Origin: Chloroflexota bacterium
GTDB lineage: Bacteria > Chloroflexota > Anaerolineae > Anaerolineales > Anaerolineaceae
Direction: 5' to 3'
Assembly: GCA_011053085.1 (NCBI GenBank)
Contig: DSBE01000246.1
Location: 1 to 5,196 of the forward strand
DNA: 5,196 nucleotides
Within the stretch, counting starts at the first letter, position 1. Every line of letters begins with the position of its first letter. This document shows positions 1-5,196 of the stretch, piece by piece. The notes beneath the pieces were generated by a model. It saw only the letters and a list, made by a program, of their open reading frames with translations. It was not told where the DNA came from and did no database searches. The position numbers and the translations under genes were made by a program.

Positions 1-1
1 C

Positions 2-1000
2 TATTACACTATTCTAAATCTGGAAGCACCTTTACGCAGTGATACTCCAATTAAAAAGTGGATCAATCTGTATCAAGCAGAGCCACTTGTCGAGATTCTG
101 AAATCGCTAAATGTGATAGCGGTCAACGTTGCGAATAATCATGTGTTGGACTGGGGAGAGAAAGGATTAGAACGACTGTTACAGTTATTGGATGCACAGC
201 AAATACTGCATTTTGGCGCGGGTATGTCGCTATCAGAGGCATTAGCTCCTGTCTATATCAGAGTAGGCAACAAAACGGTAGGATTTATGGGGTATGGTTG
301 GCGTGAGGAAATGTGTGTCTACGCCACTCCGACTCGCGCCGGGGTGGCACCTTTGAGAGAAAAGATTATTCTACAATCCTTGCGTCAACTTAAAGAGAGG
401 GCTAACATCGTTGTTGCAAATTTGCATTGGGGATACGAGTATGAGCTTTATCCATTACCAATTCATCGGCAATTAGCCCATCATTTAGTAGAGCATGGAG
501 CTAACCTTGTGATTGGGCATCATCCGCATATAGTGCAGGCCGTTGAAATTTACCAAGAAAAACCAATTTATTATAGCCTGGGAGATTTTTATTTTGGAAG
601 TTTGCGCCATAGGTTTGAATCCTTAGTAGATGATGATCGGGTAAAACACTTGTGTAAATATGGCTTGGGTGTTGTCTTTGATGTAAAGACCGGAGTTACA
701 CAAAGAGTGTTTTTTGAGACAGAAAATTATCAAACGCGCTTGTGCCCTGTTTTTGATCTGGATGACTTGTCAGATATTCCAATTCCCGATTACGATAGAA
801 ACTTCCCAATCCTACGCACATCTTCACGCAAGCCTATTCTCTACTATGGATTCTGGCATCAGATGGTGCTAAATCCGATGAAACTAGCCTTAAGTCATTT
901 TAAGGATCTGTTGCACAAGTTTATTAAGCCTGTTCTAAAGAAAGCCGGAGTGTATGATGTTTTAAGAAGGCAATTTAAAGGATTAAAGAAGAGATGGTAA
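2..1000 (+). CDS. CapA/PgsA-like capsule or poly-gamma-glutamate synthesis protein, 3' part (5' end outside window)
   Basis: The frame is already open at the window edge (first full codon at 2) and encodes 332 residues before the TAA at 998-1000. A GTG at 113 is an internal valine, not the start, because family motifs lie upstream of it. Numbering from the edge, visible motifs are NLEAP (6-10), ANNHVLDWG (44-52), LHWGYEYE (141-148), IGHHPHIVQ (171-179) and YSLGDFYFG. These are hallmarks of the CapA (PGA_cap) family, a calcineurin-like metallophosphatase fold in which the Asn/His/Asp/Glu residues sit at the metal site. The early GD motif should lie upstream of the window. CapA proteins are found in capsule and poly-gamma-glutamate loci, usually at the membrane or cell surface; their exact chemistry is not settled. 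The C-terminus is rich in Lys and Arg. The gene overlaps the next one by 7 nt (ATGGTAA), so the two probably form one operon with coupled translation. The family call is firm; the biological role is inferred. Confidence 0.9.
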   Translation, partial: YYTILNLEAPLRSDTPIKKWINLYQAEPLVEILKSLNVIAVNVANNHVLDWGEKGLERLLQLLDAQQILHFGAGMSLSEALAPVYIRVGNKTVGFMGYGWREEMCVYATPTRAGVAPLREKIILQSLRQLKERANIVVANLHWGYEYELYPLPIHRQLAHHLVEHGANLVIGHHPHIVQAVEIYQEKPIYYSLGDFYFGSLRHRFESLVDDDRVKHLCKYGLGVVFDVKTGVTQRVFFETENYQTRLCPVFDLDDLSDIPIPDYDRNFPILRTSSRKPILYYGFWHQMVLNPMKLALSHFKDLLHKFIKPVLKKAGVYDVLRRQFKGLKKRW

Positions 1001-2493
1001 TTGACCTAACACTAGGGGGGGAGATATTCAAGCACTATAATTACTTGGGCTTTATGACTCCTTACTGTACTTATGATGCAGGCGGACGACTAACCATTGC
1101 CTCTGAATTTGCCGATGCTTTGTCAGGCCTGCAAGAACCAAGACGAATTGATACAAGTGCTATAGTCGAGATTATCAGCCGTTATCATTGCTTTGCCGAC
1201 CGCACTTTAATTCAAGGTCTTTCTCGCACTCCCTGGATGGCAAGGCCTGACGCGACGGGTACAGAGTGGGATTTTGCCTCCCTTCCATCTCATGGCGACG
1301 GTGTGATGCCAGTAGAAGATGTGGCAAAGACATTGTTTGACAAACTACAAACGGAGATTTTGGCCTATTGTGAAGGCCGCTCCACAGTGGGGGTGTTGTT
1401 ATCAGGGGGTATGGACAGTCGGATTGCGGCCGGAGTTCTGGATTGTCTGTTGAAAACCCGGCGAATTTCTGCGAATGTTGTGGCAATCACCTGGGGAATG
1501 GAGCAAACCCGGGACGTCATCTATGCTCGCCAAATTGCACGACGCTTGGGGTGGGAGTGGGTACACCATCCCATCTCCGCAGAAGTTTTGCTGAACAATA
1601 TTGCTGAAACCGCGAAACGCGGCTGTGAGTACTCGCCGGTACATTTGCATGCTATACCTCAGGTGCGAGATATGGAAGGTCTGGATTGTATCCTGGCGGC
1701 GAGTTATGGAGATAGTGTGGGGCGAGCTGAATACTCCGGTCGGCATCTTACTCAACTTATTCCTTTTGAACAGCACACCTTGAATTGGTTCAAGCTCTTG
1801 CGTGTCGGCATTTACAAAGAGGCATCTCGAGGTATAGCTCAAGATGTGGCACGTTATCGCACTTTGTTTTCTAGAACTATGGACTATCAACAGCATGAGA
1901 TTGATCAACAGGCGCATTACATGCGACGCAAACTCAATCATTGTATGGCTGTGATCAACGAGAAAATCCCACTTTTGCATGTCTTTACCAGCCCGGATGT
2001 CTTTGGATTTATGTGGTCTTTATCACCTCAAGTTCGCAATGATCTGGTTTACAAACACTTATTGAGCTTGTTTGAGACAGAATTAGCGGATATCCCTTGG
2101 GCCAGAAATGGCAAACCCTATTTGACTCAAGGAGAGGCTGTAGATTTCTACCCTAGTTTGCACCATCGTTACGGTGAGTGGATTCGCGGTGAACTCTATG
2201 AAGTTATTCGAGAGAAAGTTTTGTCGGATCGAATTGAACGGTTGAACATTTTCAATATGCAAGCATTGGCCTCTGCATTGACAATCAACCGTAAACTCGC
2301 GCGTAAGATCCAGGCGACTAAGATGGATGAAGTCTCAATCTGGCTTGCGGCGTTAGCAGATTTTGTTGAGATGTATGATATACAAGGTTTTGATAGCCAT
2401 CAGACGCTGCTGGACGTGGTCAATGGGACAGTTATAGGGCCTTTGCAGGTTGCTGGATTAGCTCTAACTAAATTGATACTGTCCCGACAATAA
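994..2493 (+). CDS. Asparagine synthase-like ATP-dependent amide-forming protein lacking the glutaminase cysteine
   Basis: The product is 499 residues with the asparagine-synthetase ATP-pyrophosphatase (PP-loop) motif LLSGGMDSR (S137-S142). Family-like stretches follow: TWGMEQTRDVIYARQIARRLGWEW (about 166-189) in the substrate-side region, and AASYGDSVGRAEYSG (about 235-249), which sits where AsnB proteins have their second glycine/aspartate loop. Such domains adenylate a carboxylate and form an amide. The first 80 or so residues end in ADRTLIQGLSRTPW, which resembles the end of the class-II glutamine amidotransferase domain. There is no Met-Cys N-terminus, so glutamine hydrolysis is not expected; ammonia or an amine may be the nucleophile. 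Full AsnB proteins are usually about 550-650 residues, so the N-terminal domain looks reduced. The start at 994 is supported by AAGGA (978-982) and by the overlap with the upstream stop. In a polysaccharide locus the likely substrate is a sugar acid or an amino-acid substituent; this is inference. True asparagine synthesis is less likely. Confidence 0.85.
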   Translation: MVIDLTLGGEIFKHYNYLGFMTPYCTYDAGGRLTIASEFADALSGLQEPRRIDTSAIVEIISRYHCFADRTLIQGLSRTPWMARPDATGTEWDFASLPSHGDGVMPVEDVAKTLFDKLQTEILAYCEGRSTVGVLLSGGMDSRIAAGVLDCLLKTRRISANVVAITWGMEQTRDVIYARQIARRLGWEWVHHPISAEVLLNNIAETAKRGCEYSPVHLHAIPQVRDMEGLDCILAASYGDSVGRAEYSGRHLTQLIPFEQHTLNWFKLLRVGIYKEASRGIAQDVARYRTLFSRTMDYQQHEIDQQAHYMRRKLNHCMAVINEKIPLLHVFTSPDVFGFMWSLSPQVRNDLVYKHLLSLFETELADIPWARNGKPYLTQGEAVDFYPSLHHRYGEWIRGELYEVIREKVLSDRIERLNIFNMQALASALTINRKLARKIQATKMDEVSIWLAALADFVEMYDIQGFDSHQTLLDVVNGTVIGPLQVAGLALTKLILSRQ

Positions 2494-2519
2494 CCAACAA
2501 CCCGCGAAGTGGTTTGGTT
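2492..2519 (+). other. Imperfect hairpin over the stop codon of the asparagine-synthase-like gene
   Basis: Arms AACCAA (2492-2497) and TTGGTT (2514-2519) pair. A further three pairs form inside after a 2-nt bulge, closing on a loop of about 8 nt. No T-run follows (the next bases are GCAGG), so it is not a standard intrinsic terminator. It may have a role at the 3' end of the upstream transcript or be chance. Confidence 0.3.
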
Positions 2520-2533
2520 GCAGGTGAGGGTCA

Positions 2534-2655
2534 ATAAAACTCAAAATTCTTTTTCTCAATACCCAAATGGAAGCTGCTGGCGCGCAAAATACGATGTTTA
2601 TCCTGGTACTGGGCTAGCAAAAAATCAAGTCACTGTCGGACTTCTCTTGCAGTGA
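2534..2655 (+). pseudogene. Remnant of a GT4-type glycosyltransferase N-terminus (frameshifted, truncated, start codon lost)
   Basis: Reading from 2534 gives I-K-L-K-ILFLNTQMEAAGAQNTMFIL and then a stop at 2615-2617. Moving to the next frame just before 2611 continues as GLAKNQVTVGLLLQ before a TGA at 2653-2655. Joined, these match the first 40 or so residues of a GT4/GT-B glycosyltransferase: beta-strand, TQ-E-GAQ loop, helix, then a VTV strand. The intact glycosyltransferase at 3092 begins in the same way; over 20 aligned residues (ILFLNTQMEAAGAQNTMFIL against LLLLVTQLERAGAQKVALMQ) I count 9 identities, so this is a diverged paralogue rather than a recent copy. The frame change fits one lost base. 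A good ribosome-binding site, AGGTGA (2522-2527), lies 6 nt before an ATA codon at 2534, consistent with an original ATG that mutated. Nothing resembling the rest of the enzyme follows. The remnant sits 40 nt after the upstream stop, so it was probably once the next gene of the operon. Confidence 0.75.
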
Positions 2656-2677
2656 GTCATATTAAGCCTGCTTTCGA

Positions 2678-2692
2678 CACCCACTATGGGTG
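2678..2692. repeat. Short perfect inverted repeat (6-bp arms, 3-nt loop)
   Basis: CACCCA (2678-2683), CTA, TGGGTG (2687-2692) form a tight perfect hairpin 23 nt after the end of the glycosyltransferase remnant. No T-run follows. It could be part of an insertion-sequence end or a chance structure. Confidence 0.4.
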
Positions 2693-2738
2693 ACAGTGCA
2701 ACGCAACTAAGCCGCCAGAAATGCAAAGAAAAAACGCG

Positions 2739-2949
2739 CAATCGGGCAGCTCGGTTTATCATTATTGCGGACAAGCTTTTGGCACAATGCTCTCACTCGG
2801 TTCGTGATGCACCGCATCTGAGGCTCAGGCAAATGAGCCTTGAGGACACGCCAATTTAGCCAAAGCGAAATCGCACAAAACACGAATACACTACTACTTC
2901 GATTAGCTTGGTCAAACCAGACGCACGGCATCTGTGCCAATCGGGCAGC
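2739..2949. repeat. Pair of 12-bp direct repeats
   Basis: CAATCGGGCAGC occurs at 2739-2750 and again at 2938-2949, 199 bp apart. The match extends to 14 of 15 bases counting CG after one mismatch. A repeat this long is unlikely by chance within a few hundred bases. It may record a small duplication or the flanks of a past insertion or deletion; no function is evident. Confidence 0.4.
2821..2840. repeat. Perfect inverted repeat (7-bp arms, 6-nt loop)
   Basis: AGGCTCA (2821-2827), GGCAAA, TGAGCCT (2834-2840) form a perfect stem-loop. It is not followed by a T-run on either strand, so a terminator role is not supported. It lies in the middle of the unassigned stretch. Confidence 0.4.
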
Positions 2950-2990
2950 ACGTACACTTGGTTGGCTTTGTCGCCTATAGTTTGCTTGTC

Positions 2991-3019
2991 CTGACACTGG
3001 ATTATGCAACATTTATAAT
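2991..3019 (+). promoter_or_regulatory. Near-consensus sigma70 promoter for the downstream glycosyltransferase pair
   Basis: The -35 box CTGACA (2991-2996) matches TTGACA in five of six bases, the spacer is exactly 17 nt (2997-3013), and the -10 box TATAAT (3014-3019) is perfect. Transcription would start near 3026, giving a leader of about 65 nt before the ATG at 3092. The -35 overlaps a small TGTC-CT-GACA palindrome (2987-2996). Its placement in the only long gap of the window, directly upstream of an intact gene, supports function. It would make the two downstream glycosyltransferase genes a transcription unit of their own. Confidence 0.65.
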
Positions 3020-3021
3020 CC
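2999..3021. promoter_or_regulatory. Candidate operator: perfect 7-bp dyad overlapping the -10 box
   Basis: GGATTAT (2999-3005) and ATAATCC (3015-3021) are exact reverse complements separated by 9 nt. The right arm contains most of the -10 box and the left arm lies in the spacer, a position where a dimeric repressor would block RNA polymerase. In readthrough RNA from upstream it would form a hairpin, but the following CTTTTC is too short a T-run for a convincing terminator. No regulator gene is visible in the window. Confidence 0.4.
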
Positions 3022-3091
3022 CTTTTCATCAATCTGACAAGTTTCCCGCTCGATCGTTTGTTCTATGTCGAAAACAGGTTAAGAAAGATTA

Positions 3092-4270
3092 ATGCAAGCA
3101 ACTAGACTATTGTTATTGGTTACACAATTAGAGCGTGCTGGTGCGCAGAAAGTGGCTCTAATGCAGGCGCGTTATTTCCATCAACGCGGATATAAGGTCA
3201 CGCTTTGCTTTTTCTATGATAAGTATAGTTTGATGGAAGAGTTGTCCCAACAGGAAGCCTTTTCAATTGTTGATTTGGAGGCTAAGTCACCTCAAGGATC
3301 GTTAATTTTCAATGCGCTTTGCACATTGCGTGCGATGTGGCGTCTCTACAGGTTGTTGCATCGCGAGCAGATTCAGGTTGTTGAAACACTTACTCATTAT
3401 AGTAACATATTGGGCATTGTTGTTGCTTGGCTTGCGCGTGTTCCTGTGCGGGTTTCCTCACAACGTAATACTTTATCTGAGTTTCCTCGGTGGTTCCTGG
3501 CTATAGATGCGGGGTTGGTTAATTCACCTTTGGTTGATAAGATGGTTATGGTATCTGAACAAACACGTGATTTTTGTGTTAATATCCAACGCATGAAGTC
3601 TGAAAAGCTAATAGTTATTCCGAACGGCATTGATTTGACAGATTTTGATGTTACACGTTGGTCAAGTGAAGATTTGAAAATGCTACGTGAGTCCTTGTCT
3701 ATTCCACTCGATGCAATCGTTCTAATCACTGTTGGTCGGTTGCATCCACAGAAAGGGCATCATTATTTAATCCAGGCTGCTTCTACAATTCTTAGTGACT
3801 ATCCTCAAGCAGTGTTTTTATGGGTAGGGGACGGTGGATTGCGTTCGGAACTGAATCAGGCGATAGAGCGCGCTGGGATAGGCGGTGCTTTCCGTCTGCT
3901 GGGCGTCCGTTGTGATGTGCCCCAGTTATTAGCTCTATCTACATTGTTTGTTTTGCCTTCGATTTCAGAAGGGATGCCCAATGTTGTGTTGGAGGCCATG
4001 GCATCTGGATTACCGGTTGTGGCGACGGCAGTGGATGGGACGAATTCTCTTGTTGTTGCCGGCCAGACCGGTCTGCTTGTACCGCCAAGAGACTCGACTG
4101 AGTTGGCTAACGCTATCTTGGAGCTTTTGGCAGATCCGGAACGTCTTCAGGAAATGGGGGAAAAGGCTTACGAGCGTGTACGAGTACAATTTTCAGGAGA
4201 AGTGATGTGTCAACGCTATGAAGCTGCAATACGGACAATTTTAGAAGATAAGGCGATAGGTACAGAATAG
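3092..4270 (+). CDS. Family GT4 (GT-B fold) glycosyltransferase
   Basis: The 392-residue product has a complete GT-B layout and normal length. The N-terminal acceptor domain opens with LLLLVTQLERAGAQKVAL (6-23), the glycine-containing loop typical of family 1/GT4 enzymes. A linker carries VIPNGID, near residues 175-181. The C-terminal nucleotide-sugar domain has VGRLHPQKG (214-222), LPSISEGMPNVVLEAMASG with the EX7E pair at E293 and E301, and GLLVPPRDSTELA. These motifs bind the donor nucleotide and mark a retaining transferase that probably adds a hexose-type sugar to a lipid-linked polysaccharide intermediate in the cytoplasm. Donor and acceptor cannot be read from sequence. The ATG at 3092 follows a weak purine-rich site (AAGAAAG, 3081-3087) and begins directly before the first beta-strand. 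It lies downstream of a strong promoter and a broken relative, and 5 nt upstream of the next gene, with which it surely shares a transcript. Confidence 0.92.
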   Translation: MQATRLLLLVTQLERAGAQKVALMQARYFHQRGYKVTLCFFYDKYSLMEELSQQEAFSIVDLEAKSPQGSLIFNALCTLRAMWRLYRLLHREQIQVVETLTHYSNILGIVVAWLARVPVRVSSQRNTLSEFPRWFLAIDAGLVNSPLVDKMVMVSEQTRDFCVNIQRMKSEKLIVIPNGIDLTDFDVTRWSSEDLKMLRESLSIPLDAIVLITVGRLHPQKGHHYLIQAASTILSDYPQAVFLWVGDGGLRSELNQAIERAGIGGAFRLLGVRCDVPQLLALSTLFVLPSISEGMPNVVLEAMASGLPVVATAVDGTNSLVVAGQTGLLVPPRDSTELANAILELLADPERLQEMGEKAYERVRVQFSGEVMCQRYEAAIRTILEDKAIGTE

Positions 4271-4275
4271 TCAGT

Positions 4276-5055
4276 ATGGAAGTGATGAAACTATCCGTTT
4301 GTCAGATATTCGGCGTCAGAGTTCATCCTCTCACTCTGATAGGCCTTCATAGGAGTATTGCTGATTTCATACATAGTGCTCAACATGCATTAGTCTTGAA
4401 TGTCAATGTTCATGGTCTTAATCTTGCTTTTCGGGATAAAGGATTACGCAATTTTCTGAACAGTGCAAATATAGTTTTTTGTGATGGTGCTGGTGTTGTC
4501 CTAGGTGCTAAAATACTGGAATGTCACATTCCCTACCGCATCACTTATGCTGATTGGACCTGGCAACTCGCTGAGTTTGCTGAACCCCACGGTTTCACGT
4601 TCTTTTTCCTAGGTGCAAAACCTGGTATCGCTGATAAAGCTGCCGCTCGTCTCAAGGAGCGATTTTCTGATCTGCGCATTGTTGGGACACACCATGGTTA
4701 TTTTGATAAAACCCCTGGCAGTCCTGAAAACGAAACCGTGATTGCTCAAATTAGTGCTGTTAAACCTAATATCCTGATCGTTGGCTTTGGAATGCCCATG
4801 CAGGAATACTGGCTAATGGAAAATTGGGATCGCATTGATGCTAATGTCGCTCTCTCTGGTGGCGCTGTCTTCGATTACGTTTCGGGTGATCTTCAACGTG
4901 GCCCCAAGTGGATGACGGATCACGGTTTCGAATGGCTAGCCCGTCTCTTCATCGAACCCCGCCGCCTCTGGAAACGCTACATCATCGGCAATCCACTCTT
5001 CATCTGGCGCGTGATCAAGCAGCGCCTGGGCCTGCTGCACTTCGACGAGACGTGA
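4276..5055 (+). CDS. WecG/TagA/CpsF family glycosyltransferase (GT26)
   Basis: The 259-residue product matches the full length of GT26 enzymes, which transfer N-acetylmannosamine, N-acetylmannosaminuronic acid or a related sugar to an undecaprenyl-diphosphate-linked acceptor at the inner face of the membrane. Motifs in order: LVLNVNVHGLNLA (39-51), VFCDGAGVV (67-75, D70 being the likely catalytic acid position), PYRITYADW (86-94), FFLGAKPG, HHGYFDKTPGSPENE, VGFGMPMQEYW (169-179), SGGAVFDYVSGDLQRGPKW (194-212) and FEWLARLFIEPRRLWKRY (218-235). The basic, aromatic C-terminus fits the membrane-targeting tail of the family. The position that is Thr in TagA (T37 in the characterised Thermoanaerobacter enzyme, from memory) appears to be Asn42. 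The start could be 4276 or ATG 4285; neither has a strong ribosome-binding site, and coupling to the stop at 4270 is likely. Third-position GC rises sharply after residue 215. The family call is firm; the sugar is unknown. Confidence 0.93.
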   Translation: MEVMKLSVCQIFGVRVHPLTLIGLHRSIADFIHSAQHALVLNVNVHGLNLAFRDKGLRNFLNSANIVFCDGAGVVLGAKILECHIPYRITYADWTWQLAEFAEPHGFTFFFLGAKPGIADKAAARLKERFSDLRIVGTHHGYFDKTPGSPENETVIAQISAVKPNILIVGFGMPMQEYWLMENWDRIDANVALSGGAVFDYVSGDLQRGPKWMTDHGFEWLARLFIEPRRLWKRYIIGNPLFIWRVIKQRLGLLHFDET

Positions 5056-5196
5056 GCGCCATAAGCGACACCTCCCCAGTATCGCACCCCCGCCCGGCGC
5101 GAGCGTCGTCGGGCAACCTTGCCCCGCAGCGCTTCCCAAGACCGCGCGGGTGCAGAGGTGCGACGGGAAAAACACCTAGCTTCAAAGGGAACTGGA
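5056..5196. other. GC-rich downstream region with a possible stem-loop, no gene seen
   Basis: This tail is markedly richer in GC than the rest of the window. A stem of 8 pairs (one G-T) can form between 5092-5099 (GCCCGGCG) and 5107-5114 (CGTCGGGC) with a 7-nt loop. No T-run follows, so intrinsic termination is unproven, although the position 37 nt after the last stop codon suits a transcript end. A minus-strand open frame here, overlapping the preceding gene, has a low-complexity product and looks spurious. The purine-rich AAAGGGAA near 5186 could precede a gene beyond the window. Confidence 0.4.

Larger units (their letters stand above)
2656..2990. other. Unassigned stretch without a convincing gene
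   Basis: No frame on either strand here gives a recognisable protein. The longest open frame runs on the minus strand from 3012 to 2707 (101 codons). Its product is rich in Arg, Ala, Cys and Phe, shows no family motif I recognise, and its ATG lies against the promoter on the other strand. A second minus-strand frame (upstream of a stop near 2850) contains PDWHRCRASGLTKLIEV, faintly suggestive of a decayed DDE transposase, but the similarity is too weak to call. The stretch contains two small hairpins and a 12-bp direct repeat, listed separately. It may be the relic of whatever replaced most of the broken glycosyltransferase, such as an insertion sequence or a deletion junction. That is inference. 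Confidence 0.35.

Noticed and set aside
113..115. GTG as the start of the CapA-like gene
   Set aside because: The frame is open upstream to the window edge and encodes the family NLEAP motif before this codon, so the true start is outside the window.
1402..1980. Minus-strand open frame of 192 codons inside the asparagine-synthase-like gene
   Set aside because: It lies antisense to a well-supported family protein, has no recognisable motifs or ribosome-binding context, and is a typical shadow frame. The same holds for the shorter minus-strand frame at 1175-1486.
2492..2519. Intrinsic terminator after the asparagine-synthase-like gene
   Set aside because: A hairpin can form, but it is weak, overlaps the stop codon and has no following T-run; it is kept only as a low-confidence structure.
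2707..3012. Minus-strand open frame of 101 codons in the gene gap
   Set aside because: The product shows no family motif, is rich in Arg, Cys and Phe, and begins against the + strand promoter. I could not support it as a gene or as a defined transposase fragment.
3397..3729. Minus-strand open frame inside the GT4 gene
   Set aside because: It is antisense to conserved GT4 coding sequence and its product has no recognisable features. The overlapping + strand frames at 3312-3506 and 3948-4205 are out-of-frame shadows of the same gene.
4936..5175. Minus-strand open frame at the 3' end
   Set aside because: It overlaps the conserved C-terminus of the GT26 gene; the long frame is explained by the local high GC, and the product looks low-complexity.
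1..5196. CRISPR array, tRNA or rRNA gene, or a defence or toxin system
   Set aside because: I saw no regularly spaced repeats, no tRNA-like cloverleaf or rRNA sequence, and no genes other than polysaccharide-type enzymes.

Overview
This window looks like part of a surface-polysaccharide (capsule/exopolysaccharide/O-antigen-type) biosynthesis locus on a bacterial chromosome. All four recognisable genes lie on the + strand: the 3' part of a CapA/PgsA-like gene, an asparagine-synthase-like gene, a family GT4 glycosyltransferase and a WecG/TagA/CpsF (GT26) glycosyltransferase. Base composition is moderate over most of the window and turns clearly GC-rich from about 4900 to the end. The WecG-like protein has wording (LNVNVHGLNLA, CDGAGVVLG, YRITYADW, HHGYFDKTPGSPENE) that I associate from memory with Chloroflexota/cyanobacterial members of the family. 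Chloroflexota is therefore a tentative guess, not a demonstrated assignment.

Layout. From 2 to 1000 is the CapA-like gene, whose 5' end lies outside the window. From 994 to 2493 is the asparagine-synthase-like gene, overlapping the CapA stop by 7 nt, so the two are probably translationally coupled. From 2494 to 3091 there is about 600 bp without an intact gene. It holds a frameshifted, truncated N-terminus of another GT4-type glycosyltransferase (about 2534-2655), small hairpins, a 12-bp direct repeat, about 330 bp I cannot assign, and then a near-consensus sigma70 promoter (2991-3019) overlapped by a perfect 7-bp dyad (2999-3021). From 3092 to 4270 is the intact GT4 enzyme, followed after only 5 nt by the GT26 enzyme (4276-5055). 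The final 141 bp (5056-5196) is GC-rich and holds only a possible hairpin.

How the genes may work together (inference). The GT26 and GT4 enzymes probably add sugars in turn to a lipid-linked repeat unit on the cytoplasmic face of the membrane. The asparagine-synthase-like enzyme, which has the ATP-pyrophosphatase motif but no N-terminal glutaminase cysteine, may form an amide bond on a sugar acid or attach an amino group or amino acid. The CapA-like metallophosphatase-fold protein is of the kind found in capsule and poly-gamma-glutamate loci.

The most notable points are the broken glycosyltransferase directly upstream of an intact one of the same fold, the strong promoter and dyad that could make the downstream pair a separate transcription unit, and a sharp rise in third-position GC in the last fifth of the WecG-like gene, which may mark a recombination junction. 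I see no clear evidence of a wholly new system.
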